Shown here: positions 1 to 10,396 of the stretch, in pieces
Position numbering within the stretch: position 1 is the first letter of the stretch
How the letters are laid out: every line of letters starts with the position of its first letter
Assembly: GCA_019973155.2 (NCBI GenBank)
Contig: BPQB01000025.1
Coordinates: 368,780 to 432,779 of the forward strand
Length of the DNA: 64,000 nt
DNA from: Phanerochaete sordida
Taxonomy: Eukaryota; Basidiomycota; Agaricomycetes; Polyporales; Phanerochaetaceae
Reading direction: 5' to 3'
Position numbers and translations under genes: made by a program
Notes under the pieces: generated by a model
The model's input: only the letters and a program-made list of their open reading frames with translations
What the model was told of the DNA's origin: nothing
Database searches by the model: none

Positions 1-322
1 CGAAGTGTGAGCATGTTCAATGCGGCATCAATGTATAGGGAAAATCATGTTGGCGGCAGCTCACAATCCAAAGTTGTACAAGGACAATCCATGTCGTGGG
101 TGCCCAGCAGAGTTGTGCACTGAGTGATATTACCAGAAACGTCGCCTTGGCGGCTTTCGAAGTCATGCGGCGGGCAGAACGCGAGGCTGTGCAGGACCAG
201 CAAGCTGCTGCACCGCGAACGAACCGCGAGGCTCGGCATGCTCCGGATCACCAGGCTTTGTGGCGTTTAGCGCTTTGCTTCCGCTGTGCGTATCTATATA
301 TGACCTAAGGCCCAAGAAATAA
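1..322. other. No gene seen (window start)
   Basis: Short overlapping reading frames on both strands have no recognisable motif and no supporting splice pattern. The tRNA gene begins directly after this stretch. Confidence 0.5.
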
Positions 323-407
323 GGGCGCATGGTGTAGTTGGTTATCACATCCGCTTAGCATTGTTTGCACTTGCGGGGGGTGCTGGGTTCAATTCCCAGT
401 GCGTCCA
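323..407 (+). tRNA. tRNA-Ala (AGC) with an 11-nt intron
   Basis: A full cloverleaf can be drawn. The 7-bp acceptor stem pairs 323-329 with 400-406 (one G-U), and the discriminator base A is at 407. The T arm is CTGGG-TTCAATT-CCCAG. The anticodon stem is TCCGC (350-354) with GCGGG (373-377), closed by a T-G pair. The anticodon loop reads TTAGCA, then 11 extra bases (361-371), then T. Removing them leaves a normal 7-nt loop with anticodon AGC at 357-359. The insertion follows position 37, the standard site of nuclear tRNA introns. The D stem is short, about 3 bp. The CCA end is not encoded, as expected for a eukaryotic nuclear tRNA. Confidence 0.88.
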
Positions 408-766
408 TTTTTGATTCAGAACACTTTTTGTCACTTTTTTTTGTTACATATCGCAGCATCGCTACGCCGTGCTGTGTATTTCATGCAAGCTCCAGATATC
501 AGGCTCCTCAGGGTCCAGACGGCAACCTACAGGGCTGTTCCAGAGAGATATGATTGGATGATTATGCTAGGATATACTGTACAAGCCGCATCTCCGTGCG
601 CAGCCTGTCTATTGCCCCAAGTAGTGCTACATGCTATTAGTGTTTCCCGGATTCAAGGCGTGAAGGCATAAAGAAATCGTTACTGGTGGTATGAACAAAT
701 CGTCAACGTATCACAGAGGAGGGAGGACGAATCAGGGGTGCGTAGTGGAGAGTGCAGCCGACGAAC
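408..766. other. No gene seen (tRNA to transporter 3' end)
   Basis: This interval holds the 3' flank of the tRNA gene and the probable 3' UTR of the transporter on the minus strand. The short plus-strand frames here lack motifs. Confidence 0.5.
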
Positions 767-2470
767 TCATGCGACTGGCCCAGAAATCTCTACTGCATGT
801 GCGAGGCCGTCAACAGGTGTCGCACGCCCGCTGTCGTGCGGTGACGCCGACTTCCCAACCTGCGAGCTGCTTGAGTGCGTGAGACGCATCGCGCTGCCCC
901 GCGCGACAAGCGTCGAGCGGTCGTCGCGTTCAGGCGAGTGCTCGCGCGGCGCATGCGCGGGCTCCGGCTGCGACACGTGCGTGTGCTCGTGCAGCGCGCC
1001 CTTCTCGGCGTCGCGGTGGTGCCGGTGGTGGCGCTTCGTGCGGCGGTGGTCGAGGTAGTACTTGTGCGGGAGGAACATCGTGCCGGTGACGAAGGCGGGG
1101 ATCGTGCGGAGCATGAGCGCGGTCCAGAGGAGCATGACGATGATGCTCCACGCGGCGCCGAAGCCGTGGTAGAAGCGGCTCTTGAGGACGTTCCCGAGCT
1201 GCACGGTGAGGAGCGCGTACGTGCCGTTCGGGAAGACTGCGCCCCACCACGCGAGGCCGAAGTTCGGGAGCTTGCGCGCGCGGCGGATGAGGACGAAGAG
1301 CGAGAGCATGATCCAGCAGAAGCCCATGCACCAGCACAGGTATGCGCCGCAGAAGCACACGCTGAAGAGCAGCTTGCCCGCGATCGCGATCTCGGGGAAG
1401 TCGCTCCCGGACATGTACGGAACAAGCAGGGACAGGTTCTGGCCGTTGATGAGGAGCGAGAAGCCGCCCTGGCCGAGAGGGGTGAGGATGTTCCATGTGG
1501 CGAGGGCAATGAGGCCGTCCGGAGCGCCGTGGAGGAAGAGGCGCATGAGGAAGCCGAAGGTGATCATCGTCGTGAAGCAGAGACCCATAAGGCCCATTGT
1601 AATTGCAAATGTCGTGGTAATGAGCGCGAGGCGAGGGAATTCAGGGTAGAGCGTGCCGGCGAGGAGGCCGCCGCAGGTCGAGGACGCGATCATGGAGACG
1701 CAGGGGATGATCCAGATGGCCATGATCTTGCCCATGTCTTTCGTCTTCTGACCAATGATGAAGTAGATGACGCCAAACGCGGTAAACCAGGCGACGGCGG
1801 CGTCGAGGTACCAGAGGCCGTACATGGCAAAGAGGAAGCGGTTCTTGGCTCCCGGGTGCCAGTCACGGATGACATTCTGTGCGAGGGGAAGGGAAGTCAG
1901 GTGACCGCCGTGCGAGCAGGAAGGGCGGCACGTACCACTGCTGCGTCGATGAGACCGGCGCCGCCGACGGCGAGGAAGCCCGCGAAGGAGCTCTTGGCCG
2001 GGTCGGTGATGTGCGTGAGAGCATCCTGCGGCAACGGGGTCAGCACCTGACGGACTCGGGTACGGGCGGGAGCACAGCATACCTTTGGGTACATGATGAC
2101 CTTGGCAATTTTGGCAGCCACGTTGAAGACGAATGCAATGAGTGCTATTATAAGCAGTATGCACGCGAGAACCTTGAGGGCGTTGGCGCTGTTGTGGTAC
2201 GGAAATATGTGCATGACGGAGGAGACGACGGCGGTAGCGGTGACGAGACCGTGCCATTGCCATGAGTAGTTTCTGGCAAGGGTCAGCAGCGTTGTGGCGC
2301 ATGATGGCTGCCAGTGCTCACTTTATGCGGGTACGCCACGGCACCCATTTTACATGGCGACGGAGCCACGAGATGTACCTGAGCTGGTGCGGGGGCGGGC
2401 TCGCAGCGGGAGGCTGCACATGGGTCGGGAGGTCTGAGCCCGCGGGCTTGACTGGATGGACGTCAGCCAT
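767..2470 (-). CDS. TDT-family membrane transporter (Ssu1/Mae1-like, SLAC1 fold)
   Basis: Four exons (2322-2470, 2083-2272, 1936-2025, 767-1876) give 512 aa; introns are 49, 57 and 59 nt. The protein has about ten hydrophobic segments after a soluble N-terminus. The segment before the first helix ends in SSVMHIFPYHN, which aligns with the HxFPY signature of the tellurite-resistance/dicarboxylate transporter (TDT) family. Later landmarks are ASSTCGGLLAG and WWGAVFPNGTYA, the latter typical of fungal sulfite efflux pumps and malate permeases. The cytosolic tail (last ~90 residues) is His/Arg-rich and probably disordered. The family exports sulfite or carries C4-dicarboxylates across the plasma membrane; I cannot tell which substrate applies. 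The start is the first ATG of exon 1. The region usually reading MGTG before the FPY motif reads TATA here, so substrate selectivity may differ. Confidence 0.87.
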
Positions 2471-3117
2471 CAGCGGGGCAGGATGTAAGGGAGGCGGAGG
2501 GCGGGCGGTGGTAGCGGAACAAGCTCAGCAGGTGAGGCTTTTGTAACGAGAGCAGAAGACGATCATAATAGAACCGCGTTACATTCCGATTACGACGTGA
2601 GCTTACAGAGTTGACTCAAGCATGCCAATCATGGTTATTTTCGCGCGCGATGCTCCGTGTGCCCAGGGAGCGAGCCAATTTCCAACAAACCCTCGCCGCG
2701 GTTGCTCTCGAGGTCAGACTACCTCGATTTCCCGATCGGGCGATGCCGGGCTGGACTCGAGTACCTCGCTGGCCAATGGGGAGCGCGCGCCTTTACCCGA
2801 CCCGCAGAATGAAACACAGGCGAGCGAGGAGATGCGAATCTGTCCGAGGTCCGCCATGCTGCCGGGATCCAGTGTTTGCGCGTCACGTTTGGGAGCGAGC
2901 CTCTCTTTGTCACATTGCCTCGCCCCTGGACCCTCGGCCGCACGGTGGGGTGGCGCACTCTACCAATACCCATAGGCGTCTAGTGTTACAGGAACAGCTC
3001 AGTAAGTACGACGGCGGCGGGCGTGACCACGTCGGCCTCAGCGAGCACGCGCAGCGTCGCCGAGCCTGACAGGCCTGATGAACAATGCGTCCGCGGAGCG
3101 AGGCGGGGCGCCCCTGC
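2471..3117. other. Transporter promoter region and ataxin-3 3' flank
   Basis: About 650 bp lie between the transporter start codon and the ataxin-3 stop codon, both on the minus strand. I see no coding exon with supported splice sites or recognised motif. Confidence 0.45.
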
Positions 3118-5092
3118 CTACCCTCCGAACCGCGCGAGCCGCCTCCTCCTGATCTCCTCCATCGACAGCTGCGGCTCTGGCGCGGCCGCACCCACGTCCG
3201 CCTCGGACTCGGTTTCGATTTCCTCGTCCTCGTCCTCTGGCACGTGCGGGGGCACCACAGTCGCGGATATCGGTGCGCCTGCCACAGGCGGGGCTGCAGG
3301 CATGCTGGGCGCGCGTGCAGGCGGGCTCTGCGGCACCTGGAAGCCCTCAGGCAGCATCTCGAGCGACGCCCTGAGCGCGGCCTGCAGCTCGGCGTCTTCG
3401 TCGTCGTACACCCTGTCGCCGCCAAACGCGGGTGGGTGCCCGCTCGCACGCGGTACCGCCGGCGCGTCATCTTCCTGCGCCCCCGATCCGCCCACGGCTT
3501 CGTGCAGCGCGCGGCTCTCTTCTATCGCCCGCATGAGCTCAGCCTCCTCCTCCTCCGCCCTCGTATTCCGCCGCCTAATTCCCGCCTCCGCCAGCGCCGC
3601 CTCCTCCTGGTAATTGTCACGCAGCGCCGCTTCCTGCTGGCGCCGCACGTGCTCCATGTACGCCTGGCTGCGCGCGCGGCTCGCTGCGAGCGGGTCTGCG
3701 TCCGGTGCGGGGGCGAGCTGCGCGTAGCGGTTGACAGCCGGAGGTGCGAGCTCCTCAATCTCGATATCCTCGTCCTCATCCTCAGGCTCCTCGAGCACGG
3801 GCACGCCATAGCGCGCCTGTCCGCGCCCAACAGGCGTCCGTGTCCCTGAGCCAAATATAGGGTCGCGCGCTGCCGCGGCAACCGGGGCGGGGTACGGTGG
3901 ATCGTGATGCTCCCAAGGCGCGGCTCCCGCCAGAGAGGCCTGCAGTGCTGCTTGAAGCTCCATGTCTTCGTCTTCGAAGCCCTCGATCGACGCATGCGAT
4001 GCTGCGGGCTGCCCGCGGGTCCGCCCTGCCCCGGTATCTTCTGGGATCGCCGTTGCGAATTCATCTGCCTCTGTTCGCGGTAACGCAAGTGGACCTTCTG
4101 GATCCTTTTGCGTCACTACAAAGACCGAGTAACCTGAACACCGGGGTTGAATATGTTATGTGCAATTCTCTGATAGACGTGCCAATACAAACGGACTTAC
4201 CCTCTTCTTCTGCCTGTTGCAGGAACATGCCAAGATACAATTTGCCGACCCACTCGGGCCTGGCGAGAAACGAGTTCAGGTTGAACCAATGGCCCTCGCC
4301 TGGATCGCGCGCAGCATCCGTGAGGGCGGGCCCGAATCTGCGGAGTGTGTACCAATGTTGATGCTGATTGAGGATGAAAGCAAGCTGGGACCTGCGCCAC
4401 AAATACAGATCAATGGAGGTCCGCCACGCAAGAGGCCAATTGAGCTTACTGCGGACGATCCTGGAAAGGCCGCATCTCTTCACTTCGCCATCGGATGAGG
4501 CTGACCGGAAATTAGAAACGTGCTTGCGGTGGACGACGGACAGGCGTACGTTAGATTCCAGACTTGCAGAGCTTCTTCTAGCACTTGGACCGAGAAAAAC
4601 CCTGGCAGAGAGAACTCGGTAAGCATTGAAGTTCTGGCGGGATAGCAGCGTGCCAGGAGCGACCAGTCTGGAGGTATGCAGCTGCGGGTTGACCAATGTA
4701 GCCAGCTCTCCTCGAGTGACGGCAAGCGCCACCTCTGCGCGGGCAAGCAAACTGGGGACTCACCAGTATCGTCCATGTTCGTGCTCTCATGTCCACGGCG
4801 GTCTTCGTCGTAAGTGTCCTCCAGGGCATCAAGTCTGTGTGCGATCTCCGAGAGGTCGGGCGCGGAGAACTGCAAGGCCGGAGGTCAGTTCGCGGTGGGG
4901 TCGGACGCTCAGAGTAGTTCGACTGACATATGGGCCCTCTGTGGCGTCGGCAGCGCTTTAGCGGGGGAGGGGAGGAGATAGAGGTAGAAGCGTACGGAGA
5001 AGAGAGTTCAGCGCATGCTGTGCGCATAGCATAGAGCCCTCCTGCTGCCTCTCATGATAGATGTGTGGAATTAGGTCGTCGATGGTGGCCAT
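3118..5092 (-). CDS. Ataxin-3-type deubiquitinase (Josephin domain plus three UIMs)
   Basis: Seven exons (4996-5092, 4928-4938, 4764-4869, 4550-4601, 4450-4500, 4201-4391, 3118-4133) give 507 aa. Residues 1 to ~175 form a Josephin cysteine-protease domain. The nucleophile is C23 in SMLCAQHALN, preceded by the oxyanion Gln (Q17 in RQQEG); the catalytic His is H118 in NQHQHWYTLRRFG and the Asn is N145 in HWFNLNSF. The C-terminal half is acidic and carries three ubiquitin-interacting motifs near residues 224-239 (MELQAALQASLAG), 362-381 and 413-430 (AELQAALRASLEML). The family trims ubiquitin chains in proteasomal quality control. Exon 2 is only 11 nt and supplies the conserved QGPY step between NSLL and FSAPDL; without it the reading frame is lost. 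The 162-nt intron 4602-4763 has no in-frame stop, so its retention would insert 54 residues. Divergent from Atg27. Confidence 0.93.
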
Positions 5093-5421
5093 CGCCGCGC
5101 CTTGTATGCTTGTCCGTCGTCGAAATCCAATAGATCCAGCGAATCAGTCGCTACCACACGGCGTGCAAATAATTGGGCGAGGTGGCGGGCGGTGGTGGTG
5201 GGTGCGGGTAAAAGGGCGGAGGGTGCATGGCGTACGCGTCCTGATGAGATGACGCCGCTGTCCGAGGTCCTGCTACCTCTCGCGTGTCTTACGTAAGCCG
5301 CCCAGCGCACCGCTCCCGGGGTCGCTGCGCTCTGGCAGCAACGCCTCCGCTCGCGCACCCGCGCACACTCTCCCTCTCCCTCCCGCTACCCCGACTGCTG
5401 CGGCCACGCACACCGACAGCG
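5093..5421. promoter_or_regulatory. Divergent intergenic region, ataxin-3 / ATG27
   Basis: 329 bp separate the two start codons, so the promoters of both genes must lie here or overlap the neighbouring transcript. The ATG27 side is CT-rich (around 5340-5420), typical of fungal core promoters and 5' leaders. No clear TATA box is seen. Confidence 0.55.
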
Positions 5422-6538
5422 ATGATGCTCCTCCGACAGCGCCTGAACGTGCCCGCGCTCTCCTGTGCGCTGCTCCTGTTGGCGGCCGCGTCCGCGGCAC
5501 AAGACTCCTTCGACTGCAAGGTCACGGTCGGCGAGAGCAAGTGGGACCTCACGAGCCTCGCGGGCGAGCAGTCGGCCTCGCGCGAGCGCGACACGCCCCC
5601 AACGAAATTCCGCGACACCGTGAAGTTTAATCTTTGCGAGAACCTGGTGCCCGAGGGCGACAAGGACCAGGTGAGTCCGCGGCCTGCGCGCAGCCGTGGC
5701 GGGCCCCTCTGAGCCACGCAGTGCTGAGCGCCGTTTGCGTTGCATCTTGCCCGCTGCTAGTGCCCTGCGGATACAAGAGCGTGTCTGACGAAAACGAATC
5801 TAAAAGAAAGCGAATCGGACCGCGTCACGTCGGTCATTCCGTTAGCCAAGTCCTCCCTCGACGACGTCACGTACAAAGCGTTGCCATGTAAGCCCCCATC
5901 TCCGGCCGAGTCCTGTAGTAGCTCATGCTTGCTATCAGCACCAAATAAGGGCCTATCGCTGACCTTTGCCGGCCCTGCGTACCCCGATCCGCTCACAAGT
6001 GAACAAGTACCACAATCGTTCGCTATCGACATCCTCTGTGACACGGACAAGGGCGAGCCAACATTCCAGTCATACGATGGCAAGGTGCTGAAAGTGGAAT
6101 GGCGGGCACCTGCCGGCTGTGCGTTTGGGGACGCCTCTCCCCCGCCAGGGGACTCCCCAAAAACGGACCCAGAACCTGGCAAGGACCAGGAGGAGTCGAG
6201 CTCGATGGGGTCAGGACTAGGATACTTCTTCCTTTTGTGAGTCCCACACCTTTCTCCTGCGGGCATCCTGCTCACGGACCTTCTAGGTTGGTGCTTGCAC
6301 TAGTAGCGTATTTCGGACTTGGAGCGTACTACAACTATTCAACATACGGAGCTTCGGGCATGGACCTAATACCGTACGTCCTCGGTTACATCGCTATCTG
6401 ACTGCGATCTTGACCCCATCGCACAGACATCGTGATTTCTGGAGAGAGGTGCCGTATATGCTGCGGGATGTTGTATCACACCTATGCAGCGCTGTACGAC
6501 CACGCTCCTCAAGTCGAGGCGGGTACATCGCAGTGTAG
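5422..6538 (+). CDS. Atg27, autophagy-related type I membrane protein
   Basis: Five exons (5422-5670, 5761-5887, 5939-6236, 6287-6373, 6427-6538) give 290 aa. A signal peptide covers residues 1 to ~25. It is followed by a lumenal mannose-6-phosphate-receptor-like domain with paired cysteines (FDCKVTV, FNLCENL, QCPADTRACL, IDILCD, AGCAFGD). A Pro/Glu/Ser-rich linker leads to one transmembrane helix (YFFLLLVLALVAYFGLGAYY). The cytosolic tail runs from YSTYGASGMDLIPHRDFW to RGGYIAV; the terminal Tyr motif resembles the sorting signal of fungal Atg27. The protein cycles between Golgi, endosome and vacuole and helps deliver Atg9 membranes. The start is the first of two adjacent ATGs before the signal peptide. 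Introns are 50-53 nt except the first, 90 nt. Confidence 0.92.
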
Positions 6539-7094
6539 TCCGTCCTCATTTCCTCTCATCCTAGATTATTCGTCGGCCCTTCGGGACTCTACTTCCATCA
6601 TGTACCTATGGATACAATCGACCGCAATGATAGCCTAATCCTCGTGCTTTCACTTCGCTAACAACGAGCTATCACGCGCGTGAGTACAAAGGTGCTTATA
6701 TGACAGTCTTCTGGACGGGATCGCCGAAGTCTGGAAGCGCACGCTGAGCCAAAGCAGAAAGAATACACCACAGCGCTGGCTCTGAGACGACTCGGCCGCA
6801 GAAAAGGCATGGTGTAATCCTCAAGTGCTCGGCTTTACCTCTTACGCCTTCCAGCTGCATGCACCGCCGCGAGGATGAGTCGCCGCACGCCCCAGTACAA
6901 TAGATATTGCTCTCGGCCAATCTTCATCGTTCTGATGGCGGGCATTTCCACGGGTTCCCACCGACACAGGTATGACGCCGACGGTTCCGTAAAGGCCTTA
7001 CAAAAACAACCACTCTGACTCCTGTGGACCCCCGCAGCTCTTTGACTCCCAGCCCCCGCGCAGCGACAGGTTGTCACCGGCTCATATCTGGCCA
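6539..7094. other. ATG27 3' flank and upstream region of the next gene
   Basis: Both neighbours are on the plus strand. The small frames here are motif-free; I see no additional gene. Confidence 0.45.
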
Positions 7095-8948
7095 ATGGCG
7101 AGGAAATTTGCTGCGTACATCGTGGTTCGAGGGCGCAAGCCTGGGATTTATAGGGAGTGGTACGTCCGCAGTCCGGAGCTCCTAGCCCTGATACAATCAG
7201 CCTACCACGACGCGCGTCGACTGAGCTCGCATCCATACGCCTGACACTGATGTCTTCCTAGGGCTGACTGCGACGAACAAGTCACAGGCGTCAGTGGCAG
7301 CTGCTACCGCGGATGCAAGACCGTCGAAGAGGCCCAGCGCACCTTCCACCAGCTAGAAGTGGAGGGTGCTGTGCGCGTGATAGCAGACCCCGAAGACTTC
7401 GAAGAGTTCGGCGGGCCTGATGACAACACTCACAGCACGTTCAACGACGTGCCCGTCACCCCGTCTGCCGCCGCGCGTGGCGCACGGAGTGCGCGCGAAA
7501 GCACGCAACACGGGCGCAGCACGCCAGCGAGCAGCGCCTCCAGGGCCCGCGACGCGCCTGCTCGCGAGCGTGCGCCGCCCGCATCGGCAAGCCGCTCTTC
7601 GACGCGCGGGGCGCAGGCATACTCGGAAGGGCTCGGCGCGCGGCGCGCGCGTGGTACGGACGAGCGCCCGCGCCGCCACGAGTCGTCGCCGCCTCGTGCG
7701 GAGATGAGGCGCGACCACACCAGGACGGAGCGCGCGAGGACAGAACACATCAGGACGGACGGGGCGGGGCCGCGCGGGACAGCGAGGAGCGACGGAGGCT
7801 CGCAGGACACGCCCGGTACGCCGAGGGCGACGCGACATCGCCCTGTGTCCGTACACACCGACTCAGAAGACGACGCGCCGCCGCCCTCCGTCGCCCGCAG
7901 TGCTGGCCGCCGACCGGTCCGCTCTCGGCGCATTGTCCAAGACACCGCGAGCACGGACACAAGTGAGACGCACTATGATACTGTGCCGCAGACGCCGGCT
8001 TGGGACGAGAGCGCCAGCAACCCGCCCCCGTGGAGATCGGTTCCTCTGACCAGGAGCAGCACACACACGACGTCGCAATATGAGACGGCTCCACTGGCAG
8101 ACGACCCCCAGCAGGACCTGCCGGCGCGGAGCTCGAGGTCGTCAAGCGGGGCGAGCACAAGCAGCTCCCCACCGACCAGCGTGTCTCAGTACGAAGACCC
8201 CCAGGGCAGGTTCTCGTTCCACGAGCACAGGAGGGCAGAGATAGACGAGCAGGAAGCTGCAAGAGAGAAGCAGAAGGCTGCCCAAGAAGCTGAACGAAAC
8301 AGAGAAGAATCGCAGACGGAGATCATCGAAATCGAAGACGACGACGACGAAGTTCTCCTTCCACGAGCAAATGAGGCCTGCACCCACACCCCGTCTACGC
8401 CTGCCAGATCTGCTACGTCTCATCGCAGCCGCACAGAAGCCTCTACCGGCGCGGCACGGACGCGTTCTCCGCCGACACCCACCCCGCAGCGCCTCGCAAA
8501 GTCGCGCACCGTCCCTACGCCCACCACGGAAGCGCCCTTCAGCTTCACGTACCGCGTCTGCCGCGGCTGCGGGCAGCCTGCGCCCAACCCGCCTCTCTTC
8601 GGCCCGGAGGACGCTGGCGCGCATTGCACGCGGTGCCTCCAGCCCGTGGCGCGCGCGAGCGGACACACGAGCCCGCGCCCGCTCAGGAAGAGCGCGACGC
8701 ACGACGGCACGTACGTGTCGCGCCGGCGGGTGCCTCCGAGCGATACCTCGAGCCTGGGCGAAGAGGCTGCGGGCGCCAAGGCGGGGCCCAGCGAGGGGGC
8801 CCGTCCGAAGCCTGACGAGGGCGAGGACGTGTTTGGGCTCTGCGGGCTCAGCAGCGCGCTGCCGCGGCCCACCGTGATCTACCCCGGCGAACGCGATCCG
8901 AGGTCGCCCATGAATGGTCCTGCGTCCCTCCCTGTGAGGTACGTGTAG
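7095..8948 (+). CDS. Ribonuclease H1 N-terminal (viroplasmin-like) domain protein
   Basis: Two exons (7095-7159, 7262-8948) give 583 aa. Residues 4-55 form the small hybrid-binding domain found at the N-terminus of eukaryotic RNase H1: YIVVRGRKPGIYREW, then CDEQVTGVSGSCYRGCKT and EEAQRTF. No catalytic RNase H domain follows. Instead about 350 residues are disordered and rich in Arg, Ser, Thr and Pro, with a short charged coiled-coil-like stretch near AEIDEQEAAREKQKAAQEAE. Two CxxC pairs (CRGCGQP and HCTRCLQP) form a probable zinc ribbon in the C-terminal third. The domain binds RNA/DNA hybrids or dsRNA in other proteins; the role here is unknown. Basidiomycete genomes carry many such stand-alone copies. 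The intron is 102 nt, longer than its neighbours' introns. Confidence 0.78.
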
Positions 8949-8993
8949 CAAAACTAGCGCGTGGGACACTCGGCTCACGTCGTCGTAATAGTA

Positions 8994-9071
8994 CAGTCAT
9001 TAGCCGCCATGTGGGACAGGACCGTCCACTGGGACACCTGCCTTATATGGCAGTCTGGCGCCCGATCCCGA
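8994..9071 (+). repeat. Left TIR of MITE 1
   Basis: Inverted copy of 9356-9433; 74 of 78 positions match. Confidence 0.9.
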
Positions 9072-9355
9072 CGCTGCAGGGAATTTCGTGCATGATGTCC
9101 ACAAACCCTTGGCTCCGAGGCGCAAACCATTGTAGATCATAGCCTTGCCTGTGCTATGATAGTTTGAGACTGTCATATTACAGAAATTCAGGAAGATACA
9201 TGCTACACAGTAGTCAACAGCCACACAGAGCATGTGCAGCATCTGATAAATGGCTAGGAATGCAGGTAATATTCATTGTACTGACATACAGTCATTTCAG
9301 CTCGAAATCCTGGGTGCAGGTTGCCCTGATACTTCAAGGGCGAGCAGGCTGAGTA

Positions 9356-9433
9356 TCGGGAATGGGCGCCAGATTGCCGTATAAGGCAGGTGTCCCAGTG
9401 GACGGTCCTGTCCCACATGGCGGCTAATGACTG
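9356..9433 (-). repeat. Right TIR of MITE 1
   Basis: Inverted copy of 8994-9071; followed by TA at 9434-9435. Confidence 0.9.
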
Positions 9434-9435
9434 TA

Positions 9436-10396
9436 GCAGTGTCTCCTTCCATCGTCCATCTCCCACGCCTTCGGTCGACGAAAGTCTTGGCGAAGGCCTT
9501 CGTCGTTCGGAGTTGATTGGGTGATGTGACCCATCGAGTCATGACTAGGGAAGAAAGTGTGTTCGTCTGTCTATGTTCTATTACCGTTCCTCGACCTGCC
9601 TCGTCCTGCTGATGTTTCCGCTACTGAAATGTCTTGACTCGAAGTTTAAAGCTCCAAATTCTTGCAGTGTCCATGGCTTCAGCGCCTGTACTGCACCAAC
9701 TATAATATACCCTTTTGCTGTACGTCGCTCATCGACAGATCACGAACGACCTGCGCTCCAAATCCCGCCAAATGGGAATGGCTTTGGATTGGCGCTGCCG
9801 GTCGAAGAGACGCATTTCGAGCCCGAACTGACAAGGTCACATTCAGCTTGGATATTCGCCATATATCTGAGGGTGAGCACTCTCTATCACCGCACGCTAT
9901 ACGAAGATGTTCAGTCGCTGTCTGTGTTCACGCTTTCGACTGTAATGCAGATCGACGGGCGCCAATACCACAAAAGCGTCACACAGGCTCTGAGCTCGCA
10001 ACTTGGAAGATAAGGCAACAGCACCCGAGTCACGCCTTGCTGGATTCCCGCCGTGCTATGTCACACTTCCTATGCTGAGGTATGCGGGTGCGCTTGCAGA
10101 CCCACATTGAACGAGCGACCGAGCCACTGAGTTTGGGCAGGTACCTTCCTAATCTGGCGCTATCCGAGCGGGGCAGCTCCATCGAGGCGTTCGATCTGTT
10201 CCCCTCCACGGGTCGGTGGCGGGTGCCCTATCCTTGCCTTGCTCGCTGCTTTGCCTTTTCGTTCACGCGCACGACAACGTCGTCACCACCGTCGTCATGC
10301 TCGTCATGCCGCGATCCGGCCCTCCTACCTCGTGAATGTCTGAGAGGTATTTGAGGGCGGAGGGGAACGTCGGGACCATCCAAGACTCTAATAGCC
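9436..10396. other. No supported gene; upstream region of the Rds1-like gene
   Basis: Frames around 9570-10080 show a few protein-like stretches (WEWLWIGAAGR around 9775) but no exon chain of useful length. It could be a decayed gene fragment next to the MITE. Confidence 0.4.

Larger units (their letters stand above)
8994..9433. mobile_element. MITE with 78-bp terminal inverted repeats and TA target duplication
   Basis: The left arm 8994-9071 and right arm 9356-9433 are inverted copies with four mismatches in 78 bp; the outer 53 bp are identical. Both arms begin CAGTCATTAGCCGCC. The element is flanked by TA on each side (8992-8993 and 9434-9435). CAGT ends and TA target duplications are the mark of Tc1/mariner/pogo-type transposons. 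The 440-bp body has no transposase-like frame, so this is a non-autonomous miniature element. Confidence 0.9.

Noticed and set aside
875..2050. Long plus-strand frame (391 codons) over the transporter
   Set aside because: It is the antisense shadow of the transporter's GC-rich last exon; its protein is Arg/Glu/Ala low-complexity with no motif.
7095..7340. Viral or retroelement origin for the viroplasmin-like domain
   Set aside because: The domain is also the normal N-terminus of eukaryotic RNase H1 and is common in fungal genes; no reverse transcriptase, integrase or repeats flank it.
9573..10078. Candidate gene between MITE 1 and the Rds1-like gene
   Set aside because: Protein-like stretches occur in different frames, but no splice chain links them and no family was recognised; at most a remnant.
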